Source: Lachnospiraceae bacterium
Lineage (GTDB): Bacteria > Bacillota > Clostridia > Lachnospirales > Lachnospiraceae
NCBI GenBank assembly: GCA_029012365.1
Contig: JAQXLY010000026.1
Location: 1 to 41,247, forward strand
Length of the DNA: 41,247 bases
Direction: 5' to 3'
Shown here: positions 9,428-18,972 of the stretch, one piece after another
Layout: each line of letters begins with the position of its first letter
How positions within the stretch are numbered: position 1 is the first letter of the stretch
The notes under the pieces: model-generated
What the model was told of the DNA's origin: nothing
Databases searched by the model: none
What the model saw: the letters and a program-made list of their open reading frames with translations, nothing else
Position numbers and translations under genes: made by a program

Positions 9428-10069
9428 CTATCCCATTTCTGCCGGAACAAAAGGATTTTCTCGTTTTTCCGACCCGATGTCCGTTTCCTCTCCGTGTCCG
9501 GAATATACTACCGTCTCCTCCGGAAGCACATAAAGCTTTTCACGAATCGACCTTGCCAGAGCAGCCATGCTGCCACCCGGAAATTCCGTATTGCCGATAC
9601 TTCTGAAAAACAAAGTATCCCCCGAAAACAAAATCCTGTTTTCCGGCAGATAGTAACAGCAGCCGCCTGTCGTATGCCCCGGCGTATGCACCACTTTAAG
9701 CCGTACTCCCGCCGTTTCAAGCTCCGCTCCGTCCGCAAGAGGCTGTACATTCTCCAAAGTGTAGGAACGACGCAAAAAGCGCTCGGAAAGATTTTGCACC
9801 GGGTCTGTCAGAACGGCAAGCTCTGCCTCATGACAATATACCGGTACACCGTATTCTTTCCGTATACGGTCTGCCGCCATAATATGATCCAGATGACCGT
9901 GTGTCAGAAAAATTGCGGTAAGTCCTACTTCCTTTTCTCGCAAAAACGTAAGAATCTTTTCCTCATAATCACCGGGATCAACCAAAAAGCCCTCCTTCGT
10001 CTCTTCATTCCGCACCAGATAACAATTCGTCCGGAATACACTGACCCGAATACTATATACCTTTACCAT
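9428..10069 (-). CDS. MBL-fold metallo-hydrolase (glyoxalase II-like)
   Basis: A 213-aa soluble metallo-beta-lactamase-fold protein. The metal-binding motif is THGHLDH, followed by HTPGHTTGG, SGDTLF and SGHGEET, so all expected zinc ligands are present. The length fits the short glyoxalase II-like subgroup found beside relA in many clostridia. It would be a hydrolase of a thioester or similar small substrate, but the true substrate is unknown. It begins 15 bases after relA and ends 19 bases before hemZ, in a tight operon. A 383-aa open frame on the opposite strand covers most of this gene and is rejected as a shadow. Confidence 0.88.
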   Translation of the reverse strand: MVKVYSIRVSVFRTNCYLVRNEETKEGFLVDPGDYEEKILTFLREKEVGLTAIFLTHGHLDHIMAADRIRKEYGVPVYCHEAELAVLTDPVQNLSERFLRRSYTLENVQPLADGAELETAGVRLKVVHTPGHTTGGCCYYLPENRILFSGDTLFFRSIGNTEFPGGSMAALARSIREKLYVLPEETVVYSGHGEETDIGSEKRENPFVPAEMG

Positions 10070-10084
10070 AACTGCTACCTCTCA

Positions 10085-12388
10085 TCAACCGGTTGTACGT
10101 GTCACATCAAGAACACTCTCCACCGCTCCGATTTTCGTAATCAGATATTGCAGCTGTTCCTTTCCCTTTACCTGAAATCCTACGGTAATGGTTGCCGTTC
10201 CCTGCTTGCTTGTGCGGGAATTAAGCGATACAATATCAATTTTATTTTCCGTAAAGATTTTGGAAATATCCATCAAAACTCCGCTGCGGTTATTTGCATA
10301 AATAATGATTTCGGCAAAATAGCTTTCGGATTCCTTTACTCCGTCCGGCATACTCCATTCCGCCGATATCATACGATGTCTGTCTTCCTCCGAAGCATTG
10401 ATAATATTGATGCAGTCGGTTCGATGAACAGAAACCCCTCTTCCTCTCGTAACAAAGCCGATGATTTCATCCCCCGGCACCGGAGAACAGCACTTGGATA
10501 AATGTACTGCCACATCATCCAGACCCTGTACCGTAATTCCTGCCTTGGCCTTTACAGGAAGCGGCTTTGCCTCCTTTGTGCTTCCGATCGTCTCTAACAG
10601 CTTTTCGTCCGTAACCTCACGCTTTACCTTTTTATTATATTCCTCCTGCAGACGGTTGACAATCTGCCCTTCCTTTAATGCACCGTGGCCGATTGCCGCA
10701 AGCACCGAATCCCAGTCACGGAAACCGTATTTTCTCATACAAACATCAAGAAATTCCGGCTTCGTTAAATCCGGCAGAGAAATGCCCTTTGCCTTACAGT
10801 AAGCCTGCAACAAATCCTTTCCGCGCAGAATATTGTCATCCTTAAGCTCCGTCTTAAACCACTGGTTGATTTTATTCTTTGCCTGTGTACTTTTTACAAT
10901 GGAAAGCCAGTCACGACTCGGTCCCTTCGCATTCTGTGAGGTAATAATCTCGATACGGTCTCCGTTTTGCAGCTGATATTCAATCGGAACCAGCTTTCCG
11001 TTTACTCTGGCTCCAACCATCTTATTCCCTACCGCACTGTGAATCGCATACGCAAAATCCACCGGGCAGGACCCTGCCGGAAGATTCTTAACATCTCCGG
11101 TCGGCGTAAAACAATAAATCCGGTCGGAAAACAAGTCAAGGTCATCCTTAATCGAGCTTAAAAACTCCTTACTGTCCGACATCTCCTGCTGCCACTCCAG
11201 AATCTGGCGAAGCCATGCAAGCTTTTCTTCCTCCGTATCGGAACTCTTAATACCGTTCTGGTTTTCCTTATATTTCCAATGTGCCGCAATACCGTATTCC
11301 GCGGTACGGTGCATATCAAAGGTACGAATCTGGATTTCAAAAGGTGTGCCGTTCGGACCGATTAAGGTTGTATGAAGAGACTGGTACATATTTGCCTTCG
11401 GCATTGCAATGTAATCCTTAAAGCGCCCCGGTATCGGCTTATACATTTCGTGAATGACACCAAGCGCCGCATAGCAGTCCTTCACGGTATTAACAATAAT
11501 GCGCACTGCAAACAAATCATAAATCTGGTCGAGCGTCTTGTTCTGGTTCACCATCTTCTTATAAATACTGAAAAAGTGCTTCACACGTCCGCTGATTTCC
11601 GCCTGAATACCGACTTTGCGGATGTGCTCTCCCACTTCCTCAATAATACCGTTTATAAACTTTGTACGTTCATCCTTACGAAGCTCGATTTTTTCCTCCA
11701 GCTCCTTACAGACCTCCGGCTCCAGATAGCGTAAAGACAGGTCATCCAGCTCGATTTTTATTTTAGATATACCGAGCCTCTGTGCCAGAGGTGCATAAAT
11801 GTCCATGGTCTCTCTGGCCTTCTCTATCTGCTTTTCCGGCTTCTGATACTGCAGCGTCCGCAGATTGTGTAAACGGTCCGCTAACTTAATTAAAACCACA
11901 CGGATATCCTTAGCCATAGCTAAAAACATCTTACGCAGATTCTCAGCCTGAAGCTCTACCTTATCCTTGGAATAATTCAACTGCGTCAGCTTTGTTACAC
12001 CGTCAACCAAAAGTGCAATTTCACTGCCGAATATGTCTGTAATTTCCTCCAGCGTATATGCGGTGTCCTCTACCACGTCATGCAGAATTCCGGCAATAAT
12101 CGTTTCCTTGTCGAGCTCCAGCTCAGCCAGAATAATCGCAACACAAATCGGATGAATGATATAAGGCTCTCCCGATTTGCGAAACTGTCCCTTATGGGCT
12201 TCGTCTGCCAGATGGTACGCCTTTTCTATCATTGACAAATCGGTAGAAGGATGATAGGCACGTACCGCCTCAATCAGCTTCTGATACAGTACCTCCGGGC
12301 TTGTAAAATCCGCCGGTGTACTAAGCTCCTTCTCATCTGTCCGTCTCATCTGTATACTCAGTTCATTTCCTGTTAATTTTGTTTCCAT
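10085..12388 (-). CDS. relA: Bifunctional (p)ppGpp synthetase/hydrolase RelA/SpoT
   Basis: A 767-aa RSH protein with the full long-form layout. The HD hydrolase domain has ILHDVVEDT (His103, Asp104). The synthetase domain has RFKDYIAMPKANMYQSLHT and EIQIRTFDMHRTAEYGIAAHW. A TGS domain follows (FTPTGDVKNLPAGSCPVDFAY), then the conserved zinc-finger/ACT C-terminus (SKCCSPVPGDEIIGFVTRG and a final ACT). The intact HD motif points to a bifunctional Rel enzyme that makes and destroys the stringent-response alarmone. An AGGGGG site precedes the ATG. It lies 74 bases after apt, the order seen across Firmicutes. The call is secure. Confidence 0.97.
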   Translation of the reverse strand: METKLTGNELSIQMRRTDEKELSTPADFTSPEVLYQKLIEAVRAYHPSTDLSMIEKAYHLADEAHKGQFRKSGEPYIIHPICVAIILAELELDKETIIAGILHDVVEDTAYTLEEITDIFGSEIALLVDGVTKLTQLNYSKDKVELQAENLRKMFLAMAKDIRVVLIKLADRLHNLRTLQYQKPEKQIEKARETMDIYAPLAQRLGISKIKIELDDLSLRYLEPEVCKELEEKIELRKDERTKFINGIIEEVGEHIRKVGIQAEISGRVKHFFSIYKKMVNQNKTLDQIYDLFAVRIIVNTVKDCYAALGVIHEMYKPIPGRFKDYIAMPKANMYQSLHTTLIGPNGTPFEIQIRTFDMHRTAEYGIAAHWKYKENQNGIKSSDTEEEKLAWLRQILEWQQEMSDSKEFLSSIKDDLDLFSDRIYCFTPTGDVKNLPAGSCPVDFAYAIHSAVGNKMVGARVNGKLVPIEYQLQNGDRIEIITSQNAKGPSRDWLSIVKSTQAKNKINQWFKTELKDDNILRGKDLLQAYCKAKGISLPDLTKPEFLDVCMRKYGFRDWDSVLAAIGHGALKEGQIVNRLQEEYNKKVKREVTDEKLLETIGSTKEAKPLPVKAKAGITVQGLDDVAVHLSKCCSPVPGDEIIGFVTRGRGVSVHRTDCINIINASEEDRHRMISAEWSMPDGVKESESYFAEIIIYANNRSGVLMDISKIFTENKIDIVSLNSRTSKQGTATITVGFQVKGKEQLQYLITKIGAVESVLDVTRTTG

Positions 12389-12462
12389 GCTGCCCCCTGC
12401 TCCGGCAAACCTGCCTCTTTACGAAACACCCACCATGAAAAGAAAATAAATGCGTTACGCCG

Positions 12463-12987
12463 TTATTTTCCCGGGTACGTAACCACGGATTCCACATCAT
12501 AACCGGCAAGTCTCTTTCTGCCCTGAAGCCCTGCAAGCTCTAACAGAAAAAGAATCTTTACCACCTTTCCGCCAAGCTGCTCGATTAACTTCACCGCAGC
12601 CTCTATTGTACCACCGGTTGCAATCAGGTCATCCACCAGTACCACTTTTTGTCCCGGCCGGATAGCATCCTTATGCATCTCAATGGTGGCAGTACCGTAT
12701 TCCAGCTCATAGGTTGCTTCTATCGTTTCGCACGGGAGCTTTCCCTTCTTCCGTACCGGTACAAATGCCTTGTGCATATTATATGCCAACGGAGCTCCGA
12801 AAATAAAACCACGGGACTCTGCACCCACAATCACATCAAACTCTGTATGTTCTATCCTTTTCTGCAGCTCATTAATCGCAAGCTGAAAGCCTTCCGGATT
12901 CTGAAGCACACTCGTTACATCCCGAAACATAATACCCGGCTCCGGAAAATCCGGAATCGTTCTTATATAATCCTCAACGCTCTTCAT
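12463..12987 (-). CDS. apt: Adenine phosphoribosyltransferase
   Basis: A 174-aa enzyme converting adenine and PRPP to AMP. It carries the family start DYIRTIPDFPEPGIMFRDVT, the GAESRGFIFG motif, RKKGKLPCETI, and the PRPP-binding loop VVLVDDLIATGGT. Length is exactly as expected. It lies 12 bases after a glycosyltransferase gene and 74 bases before relA. The apt-relA pairing is standard in Firmicutes, where both act in purine nucleotide balance. The call is secure. Confidence 0.97.
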   Translation of the reverse strand: MKSVEDYIRTIPDFPEPGIMFRDVTSVLQNPEGFQLAINELQKRIEHTEFDVIVGAESRGFIFGAPLAYNMHKAFVPVRKKGKLPCETIEATYELEYGTATIEMHKDAIRPGQKVVLVDDLIATGGTIEAAVKLIEQLGGKVVKILFLLELAGLQGRKRLAGYDVESVVTYPGK

Positions 12988-12999
12988 AAGTACCTCCTT

Positions 13000-14154
13000 C
13001 TAGGACATAGTGTCCCGATACACCTTTTCAATCTGCTCCGCAAAAGCCTCTTTTGAATAAGGTCTTGCCGCTTTTTTTGCATTTTCACGGTAAAGCTCTG
13101 TATCCTCCCCGTATAACACATGCTCCAGCCCGGAAAGAAACTCGTCCTGTGATTCAAAGGCAAAGCCGTTCTCTCCGCTTCGCAGAACATTATGTAAACA
13201 ATCATCCCTTTTAGCCACAACAGGAAGCCCGGCTGCCATTGCTTCTATGTAAGTAAGTCCCTGGGTCTCACTCTGGGATGCACTGACAAATACATCCCCT
13301 ATGGCATAGTATGCACCGATTTCATCCCATGGCTTTGCTCCCGCAAAAATCAAATCTCCGGAAATCCGTTCTTCCTCTGCCAGACGTTTCAGTCCTTCCG
13401 TTGCCGGGCCGTCACCTACCAGCAAAAACTTTGCATCCCTGTGCTTTTCCAAAAACGGAGGAAGCATTTTTATCAGTTCACCGATATTTTTCTCCTGTGC
13501 GATTCTCCCCACATACAAAATGACCTTTTCCGTCCCGTCAAGCCCGACTTCGGCTCTCTTTTCGGAAATAAGCTCCTCTCCGAAGCGGTCACGTTCAAAC
13601 TTCGACAAATCAATCCCTGTCGGCACTACCGAAATCTGCGTTGTAACCTGATAACGCTCTAACAGATGCTTCACCTTGTCCGTTGGTACAATAACGTGCC
13701 CTCCGCGATTACAGAAAAATTTCGTGTAACGTCTTGCAAATACCTTCACACCCTTCTCCAGAATGTGAATCGGCATAATATAATGCGTATAATCCTCATA
13801 AATCGTGTGATAGGTATGTATGGTAGGTATCTTGTGCTCTCTTGCTACAATCCTGCCGAAAATACCGAGCGGAAACTCCGTATGGGTATGAATAATATCC
13901 AGATGCAGACTCCGTATAATGCTGTCCAGCTTATGCTGGTAGAACATACCTACCCTTCGCTCACTGATAAACTTACACCGGAGACTCGGAACACGAAAAA
14001 CACGTTCCTCATTCTTCGGAGCCTCCGGCAGCGTTGTTGTAAATACGTATACCTCATGCCCTCTCTTTTCCAGCTCCTGCTTAAGCAAAAACACAGATGC
14101 CGCCACTCCGTTTATCTCAGGATAATAAGTATCCGTAAATAATCCGATTCTCAA
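13000..14154 (-). CDS. Glycosyltransferase family 4 protein
   Basis: A 384-aa GT-B fold glycosyltransferase. The N-terminal acceptor half begins with LFTDTYYPEINGVA and includes HTHTEFPLG; the donor half includes ILYVGRIAQEKNI and the EX7E motif in SETQGLTYIEAMAAGLPVV. There is no membrane span, so it acts at the cytoplasmic face. This subgroup resembles bacterial diacylglycerol glucosyltransferases that make membrane glycolipids, but the exact sugar and acceptor cannot be read from sequence. The start codon is TTG at 14154, preceded by AAGGGGGG at proper spacing. It sits between purA and apt without an obvious functional link. Confidence 0.85.
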   Translation of the reverse strand: MRIGLFTDTYYPEINGVAASVFLLKQELEKRGHEVYVFTTTLPEAPKNEERVFRVPSLRCKFISERRVGMFYQHKLDSIIRSLHLDIIHTHTEFPLGIFGRIVAREHKIPTIHTYHTIYEDYTHYIMPIHILEKGVKVFARRYTKFFCNRGGHVIVPTDKVKHLLERYQVTTQISVVPTGIDLSKFERDRFGEELISEKRAEVGLDGTEKVILYVGRIAQEKNIGELIKMLPPFLEKHRDAKFLLVGDGPATEGLKRLAEEERISGDLIFAGAKPWDEIGAYYAIGDVFVSASQSETQGLTYIEAMAAGLPVVAKRDDCLHNVLRSGENGFAFESQDEFLSGLEHVLYGEDTELYRENAKKAARPYSKEAFAEQIEKVYRDTMS

Positions 14155-14196
14155 GCTGTATCCCCCCTTATTCCTTATCCTAGGTAATCAAAGCCG

Positions 14197-15471
14197 TTAA
14201 CGGCGAATAATCTCGTCTCTTCCCGGTCCGTTGGAAACCATTGTAATCGGCACCTCAATCTGCTTTTCGATAAATTCAATGTACTTACGGCAGTTCTCCG
14301 GAAGCTCTTCATACGTCTTGATTCCGCGAATCTCCGTTTTCCAGCCCGGAAGCACTTCATACACAGGCTTTGCCTTCTTTAACTTTGCGGTAGTCGGGAA
14401 ATCCTTTGTCACAACTCCGTCTATCTCATATCCGACACAAACAGGCAGCTCGTCCAAATACCCAAGCACATCCAGTACCGTAAGCGCAACCTCTGTTGCC
14501 CCCTGCATCCGGCAGCCGTATCTGGTTGCTACGGCATCGAACCATCCCATACGCCGCGGTCTTCCCGTAGTAGCACCGTACTCTCCGCCGTCGCCGCCGC
14601 GTCTGCGAAGCTCGTCCGCCTCTTCGCCGAAAATTTCACTGACAAACTCACCTGCACCAACCGCGCTGGAATATGCCTTAACCACCGTAATAATATCCTT
14701 AATCTCATACGGCGGAATGCCGGCACCGATGGCACCGTAAGCCGCAAGTGTGGAGGAAGATGTAACCATCGGATAAATACCGAAATCCGGGTCCTTTAAC
14801 GCTCCAAGCTGTCCTTCTAACAAAATATTCTTTCCTGCTTTTATTGCATCATGCAGAAATGCCGACGTATCGCAAACATACGGAGCCACCATATCACGAT
14901 AAGAAAGCAGTGTACTGTAAATCTCTTCCTTATCAAGCAGCGGCTTATGATACATATGCTCCAGCATAATATTCTTCATTTCACAGACGCGTTCAACCTT
15001 TTCCTTCAATCCTTCTTCATCAAACAGCTCAGACACCTGAAATCCGATTTTGGCGTACTTGTCGGAATAAAACGGTGCAATGCCTGATTTAGTGGAACCG
15101 AAGGACGCTTTTCCGAGACGTTCCTCTTCATACTGGTCAAACAGAACATGATAAGGCATCATAATCTGTGCACGGTCCGATACTAAAATCTTCGGCTTCG
15201 GAACTCCCCTGTCCAAAAGTCCCTGTATCTCATTGAATAAATACGGAATATTAAGTGCCACACCGTTTCCGATAATGCTCGTGGTATGGTCATAGAAAAC
15301 ACCGGACGGCAGTAAATGTAATGCAAACTTGCCGTACTTGTTTATAATCGTATGTCCCGCATTGCTTCCTCCCTGAAATCTTACGATAATGTCGGAAACC
15401 TCTCCGAGCATATCCGTAATCTTTCCTTTTCCTTCATCGCCCCAGTTTGCGCCTACTATTGCTCTAACCAT
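14197..15471 (-). CDS. purA: Adenylosuccinate synthase
   Basis: A 424-aa GTP-dependent enzyme joining IMP and aspartate in the first step to AMP. It shows the GDEGKGK P-loop at residues 11-17, FQGGSNAGHT, the segment VTSSSTLAAYGAIGAGIPP, and RRMGWFDAVATRYG. I start at the ATG at 15471, five bases after GGAGG; the frame could extend to 15495 but the added residues are not part of the family. It follows dut by about 30 bases. A perfect 12-base palindrome, GCCGTTAACGGC, covers the end of the gene including the stop codon. The call is secure. Confidence 0.97.
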   Translation of the reverse strand: MVRAIVGANWGDEGKGKITDMLGEVSDIIVRFQGGSNAGHTIINKYGKFALHLLPSGVFYDHTTSIIGNGVALNIPYLFNEIQGLLDRGVPKPKILVSDRAQIMMPYHVLFDQYEEERLGKASFGSTKSGIAPFYSDKYAKIGFQVSELFDEEGLKEKVERVCEMKNIMLEHMYHKPLLDKEEIYSTLLSYRDMVAPYVCDTSAFLHDAIKAGKNILLEGQLGALKDPDFGIYPMVTSSSTLAAYGAIGAGIPPYEIKDIITVVKAYSSAVGAGEFVSEIFGEEADELRRRGGDGGEYGATTGRPRRMGWFDAVATRYGCRMQGATEVALTVLDVLGYLDELPVCVGYEIDGVVTKDFPTTAKLKKAKPVYEVLPGWKTEIRGIKTYEELPENCRKYIEFIEKQIEVPITMVSNGPGRDEIIRR

Positions 15472-15503
15472 ATAATCCTCCGTTCCGCTGTCCATGCAGC
15501 CGT

Positions 15504-16037
15504 CTATCTTTTTGTGGTGCTACCGAATCCTCCGTTGCGCGTCTCACTCACGGCATCCTCTGTTGTAACCCCGTATGGCAAAAATATGCCTTGCATAAAC
15601 CCTGTTCCCACCTCCAGGGTAACACTCTTTCCTTCATTGGAATCATTCGTTAGCTTCGCGAAAATATGTCCTTCGTTGTCCGAATAAAAGTAATCGCTGT
15701 CAATGATTCCTACCGTATTATTTAGCTGCAGACGGTACTTAAAACCAAGTCCGCTGCGCGGAAACAACATAAGCACATAACATGCCGCCATCTCCGCACG
15801 GATACCGGTTGGTATCTTCACCGTTTCTCCCGGTGCCAGAGTAACCGTGACCGGCATAAAAAAGTCATAGCCGGCAGAGCCCTTTGTTGCTCTTGCCGGA
15901 AGCTTTAAGCTTTCATATATTTCAGAGACATTACCCGCCTCATTAGGAAATGCTTCCGAAAAATCTGCCTCAAACCGCTCCCTGCTTACCTTTGAAAACT
16001 TTGCAATACGCGGAGCGGCCGGATATTCCAATCTCAT
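15504..16037 (-). CDS. dut: dUTP diphosphatase
   Basis: A 177-aa trimeric-type dUTPase hydrolysing dUTP to dUMP and pyrophosphate. All five motifs are recognisable: KGSAGYDF, PRSGLGFKY, NTVGIIDSDY, GTGFMQGIFLPYG, and the C-terminal glycine-rich RNGGFGSTT. The first 40 residues form an N-terminal extension beyond the compact domain, a variant common in clostridia. GGAGG precedes the ATG. It lies 10 bases after the aminopeptidase gene and just before purA, so it is probably cotranscribed. High certainty on function. Confidence 0.93.
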   Translation of the reverse strand: MRLEYPAAPRIAKFSKVSRERFEADFSEAFPNEAGNVSEIYESLKLPARATKGSAGYDFFMPVTVTLAPGETVKIPTGIRAEMAACYVLMLFPRSGLGFKYRLQLNNTVGIIDSDYFYSDNEGHIFAKLTNDSNEGKSVTLEVGTGFMQGIFLPYGVTTEDAVSETRNGGFGSTTKR

Positions 16038-16047
16038 AAAGACCTCC

Positions 16048-17472
16048 CTATACTTCCTTTAAAAATGCAACGTAACCCTGAAATGCCTCAAACAAATCCG
16101 ACTTACTTGTTATCTCCCACGGTGCATGCATGCTAAGAACCGCTACACCGCTGTCAATGACCTCCATGCCGTAATTTGCCATAATATAAGCAATGGTTCC
16201 GCCACCGCCCTCGTCTACCTTTCCGAGCTCTGAGGTCTGAAAGGTAACCTTATGGGCATCCAAAGCCTTGCGAAGCTTTGCCATATACTCTGCATTGGCA
16301 TCATTGGAGCCCGACTTTCCGCGGGAACCCGTATACTTGTTAAACACAATGCCCTTACCGAAATATGCCGTATTCTTCTTCTCGCTGACAGACGGATAAT
16401 TCGGGTCATAGGCTGCGCTCACGTCGGAAGAAAGCATCTGTGAATTTGCCAGTGCCCTGCGTACCGAAAGCTCGGAATACTCACCGCAAAGATTCAAAAT
16501 CTCCGCCACCGCGTTTTCAAAGAAACGGGAATGCATGCCTGTGGCACCTACACTGCCGATTTCCTCTTTATCCACTAAAATACATACTGCCGTGCGGTCG
16601 GTCTTCTTCATCTCAAACAAAGCCTTCATGGAAGAATACGCGCACACACGGTCATCCTGACCGTAGCCCATAATCATGCTGCGGTCAATACCGAATTCAC
16701 GCGCAGGACCGGCAGGCACCGCTTCGATTTCCGCAGAAACAAAATCATCTTCTTCAATATTATACTTTTCCTTTAACAATAAGAGAATATTCTCCTTTAC
16801 CGCTTCCTTCTCTTCACCGGCCAGAGGAATACTTCCGACCAAAATATTTAAGTCCTCGCCTTCCACTACCTTTGATGCGGTCTTTTCCATCTGCTTTGCC
16901 GATAAATGAACCAGCAAATCGGTAATTCCCACTACCGGGTCCGTTTCCTTTTCACCGATAACTACATCGACTGCTGTACCGTCCTTCTTTACTACCACAC
17001 CGTGCAATGCTAAAGGCAGAGTGACCCACTGGTACTTCTTGATACCGCCGTAATAATGGGTATCCATAAGTGCCATTTCCGTATCCTCATAGAGCGGCAC
17101 CTGCTTTAAATCCACACGCGGAGAATCAATATGGGCACCTAAAATCTTCATTCCTTCCTCTAACGGTCTTTCACCTATAAGAAACAGGGCAACGGCCTTC
17201 CCCATACAATTCACATATACTTTATCCCCTGCACAAAGGGTCGTCTTCTTTGCAATCGCATCCTTTAAATCCACATATCCTTCTGCCCTTGCCTGACGTA
17301 AAATCTCGTTCACACATTCACGCTCAGTCTTACAGTCGGAAATGAACCTGCGGTATCCCTCCGCAAAATCAAACACTTCCTTCTTCTGCTTCTCGGAATA
17401 TTTCAGCCATGCATTTTTGCTCGGCTTTGTACCCTTTTTATCCTTTGTCGGCTCTGTCTGCTTTGCTGCCAC
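16048..17472 (-). CDS. M18 family aminopeptidase
   Basis: A 474-aa cytoplasmic zinc aminopeptidase. Metal and catalytic motifs are visible: HIDSPR (His114, Asp116), DKEEIGSVGATG, YDPNYPS, and the C-terminal SMHAPWEITSKSDLFEAFQGY. The family removes N-terminal residues, often acidic or hydrophobic, from peptides; the preference here is not deducible. Translation starts at GTG (17472), with AAGGAAGG about eight bases upstream. The lysine-rich first 20 residues are probably a flexible tail. It leads a short operon with dut and purA. A candidate promoter lies within the end of the MATE gene. Confidence 0.92.
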   Translation of the reverse strand: MAAKQTEPTKDKKGTKPSKNAWLKYSEKQKKEVFDFAEGYRRFISDCKTERECVNEILRQARAEGYVDLKDAIAKKTTLCAGDKVYVNCMGKAVALFLIGERPLEEGMKILGAHIDSPRVDLKQVPLYEDTEMALMDTHYYGGIKKYQWVTLPLALHGVVVKKDGTAVDVVIGEKETDPVVGITDLLVHLSAKQMEKTASKVVEGEDLNILVGSIPLAGEEKEAVKENILLLLKEKYNIEEDDFVSAEIEAVPAGPAREFGIDRSMIMGYGQDDRVCAYSSMKALFEMKKTDRTAVCILVDKEEIGSVGATGMHSRFFENAVAEILNLCGEYSELSVRRALANSQMLSSDVSAAYDPNYPSVSEKKNTAYFGKGIVFNKYTGSRGKSGSNDANAEYMAKLRKALDAHKVTFQTSELGKVDEGGGGTIAYIMANYGMEVIDSGVAVLSMHAPWEITSKSDLFEAFQGYVAFLKEV

Positions 17473-17508
17473 CTCAAATCCTTCCTTTCTGACACAATTT
17501 CATTACAT

Positions 17509-17537
17509 AGTATATCTCATTTCCCCTCACTAAGCAA
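17509..17537 (-). promoter_or_regulatory. Candidate promoter for the M18 aminopeptidase-dut-purA operon
   Basis: On the minus strand TTGCTT and TATACT are separated by 17 bases. The -10 matches five of six consensus positions, but the -35 only three. It overlaps the end of the MATE gene and lies about 37 bases before the aminopeptidase start, a sensible place. Weak evidence. Confidence 0.35.
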
Positions 17538-18893
17538 GAAAAAATTTCGCCTGCGCAAATAGTAATAGGCAATTCCAAGCGGAACCGCAGCCGACACCCA
17601 TGCAAGCGGTCCCGCAAGACAGATTCCCCTGAAGCCTAACACTCCCGGTAAGATGTAAGAAGCGGCCATACGTGTCATAAGCTCAAACACACCGCCCATC
17701 AGCGGCATAAAGCTCCGTCCGATGCCCTGCAGCACATTCCGGTATACAAATATCATGTTCAAAAACGGGAAAAATAATGCTGCCTGCCGCAAATACATCT
17801 GTGCCGCCGACAGAATCTCATCCAGCACAGCCGCATCCATTTCTTCCGCAGTCATAAAAAGCTTTGTAAGCGGTGTCCCGAACAAAAACAAAATAATCAT
17901 GGATATCACCGCACAGGTAAGAGTCAATACGGTACATTTTGCCACGCCCTCTTTGATACGGTCGGTTTTCCCCGCTCCGAGGTTCTGTCCGGAATACGTT
18001 GCCATAGCAACACCGAAGGTCACCGCAGGCTGTGTCACCAGCTGTTCTGCCTTACTTGCCGCAGTAAATGCCGCAATCTTTTCCGTTCCGAACAAATTCA
18101 GTGCTCCCTGTACCACGACGGTGCCGATAGCGGTTATACAAAACTGAAAAGCCATCGGAAGACCGATATTTAAATGTCTGCGGTACATGGATACCGGAAC
18201 CTTAAAATCCTCCTTTGACAAATGCAGTATCGGATACTTCCTCCGGATATAAAGCAGACATAAAAGTCCGGATACCAGCTGGGATATTACCGTTGCCAGT
18301 GCCGCACCTGCCACACCGAGTCCGCCATACCGTATCAGCACAATATCCAGCACAATATTTAATAAAGAAGAAATCATCAAAAAATACAGCGGACTTCTGC
18401 TGTCACCGACCGCACGCAGTAAGCATGCCAGAAGGTTATACATTATGGTAGCCGCAATACCGGCATAGATAATGCTGATATAAATAACCGCATCCCCGAT
18501 AATGTCCTCCGGCGTGTGAATCAGTGTCAGAAGCGGCCTCGCCGTAAATAGCGAAAGCACTGTCAGTGCCACCGTAAAGCCGGCGCAAAGCGTCACCGCA
18601 CTTGCCTCCGCTTTCTTTAACCCTGCCTCATCCTTTGCCCCGAAGCGTTGTGCCACCATTACCGAAAAACCGCTGGTCAGGCCGTTCGCAAAGCCAAGTA
18701 CCAGAAAGTTTAAGGAACCGGTCGTTCCTACCGCTGCCAGTGCCTGATAGCCCAGATATCTGCCTACAATAATAGTATCCACCATGTTGTAGAGCTGCTG
18801 GAACACATTTCCTAACAGCACCGGAAGTGAAAATAGAAGCAACAGCTTCATCGGGCTGCCCTTTGTCATATCCCTGACCTTCGTTTTACTCAT
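17517..18893 (-). CDS. MATE family efflux transporter
   Basis: A 458-aa multidrug and toxin extrusion protein with about twelve predicted membrane helices in two similar halves. It starts with the typical MTKGSPMKLLLLFSLPVLLGN and continues QQLYNMVDTIIVGRYLG, both well-known MATE N-terminal features. These carriers export drugs or metabolites using a Na+ or H+ gradient; the substrate is not predictable. GAGG lies before the ATG. It has its own strong promoter (18973-19001) and a stem-loop at the start of its mRNA, so it appears to be an independent transcription unit. A 208-base gap separates it from the ABC-2 exporter genes to the right. Confidence 0.92.
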   Translation of the reverse strand: MSKTKVRDMTKGSPMKLLLLFSLPVLLGNVFQQLYNMVDTIIVGRYLGYQALAAVGTTGSLNFLVLGFANGLTSGFSVMVAQRFGAKDEAGLKKAEASAVTLCAGFTVALTVLSLFTARPLLTLIHTPEDIIGDAVIYISIIYAGIAATIMYNLLACLLRAVGDSRSPLYFLMISSLLNIVLDIVLIRYGGLGVAGAALATVISQLVSGLLCLLYIRRKYPILHLSKEDFKVPVSMYRRHLNIGLPMAFQFCITAIGTVVVQGALNLFGTEKIAAFTAASKAEQLVTQPAVTFGVAMATYSGQNLGAGKTDRIKEGVAKCTVLTLTCAVISMIILFLFGTPLTKLFMTAEEMDAAVLDEILSAAQMYLRQAALFFPFLNMIFVYRNVLQGIGRSFMPLMGGVFELMTRMAASYILPGVLGFRGICLAGPLAWVSAAVPLGIAYYYLRRRNFFLLSEGK

Positions 18894-18933
18894 ATAATTA
18901 CCTCGTCATACGAATTTATCTTTTTTACAACAG

Positions 18934-18964
18934 GAAGGCGACACGCCACTGCGTCCCGCCTTCT
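18934..18964 (-). promoter_or_regulatory. Stem-loop at the 5' end of the MATE transcript
   Basis: GAAGGCG pairs with CGCCTTC, and an inner ACGC pairs with GCGT around the loop AGTG, giving a long near-symmetrical hairpin. It begins a few bases after the predicted transcription start and ends about 40 bases before the MATE ATG. No T-tract follows, so it is not a standard terminator. It could be a 5' stabilising element or a protein-binding operator; this is inference. Confidence 0.55.
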
Positions 18965-18972
18965 CAAACGTC

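Noticed and set aside
9409..9450. HemZ start at the upstream TTG (9450)
   Set aside because: It would overlap the MBL gene and add 14 non-conserved residues; ATG at 9408 has a better site.
9350..10501. 383-aa open frame on the plus strand
   Set aside because: It runs antisense to hemZ, the MBL hydrolase and relA, lacks recognisable motifs and a binding site, and is rich in Cys, His, Arg and Ile as expected for a shadow of a coding strand.
14189..14206. GCCGTTAACGGC palindrome at the end of purA as a terminator
   Set aside because: Stem very short with no proper loop, followed by TTTG only; too weak to call.
14231..14740. 169-aa plus-strand frame opposite purA
   Set aside because: Ser/Pro-rich shadow translation entirely inside a highly conserved gene; no own signals.
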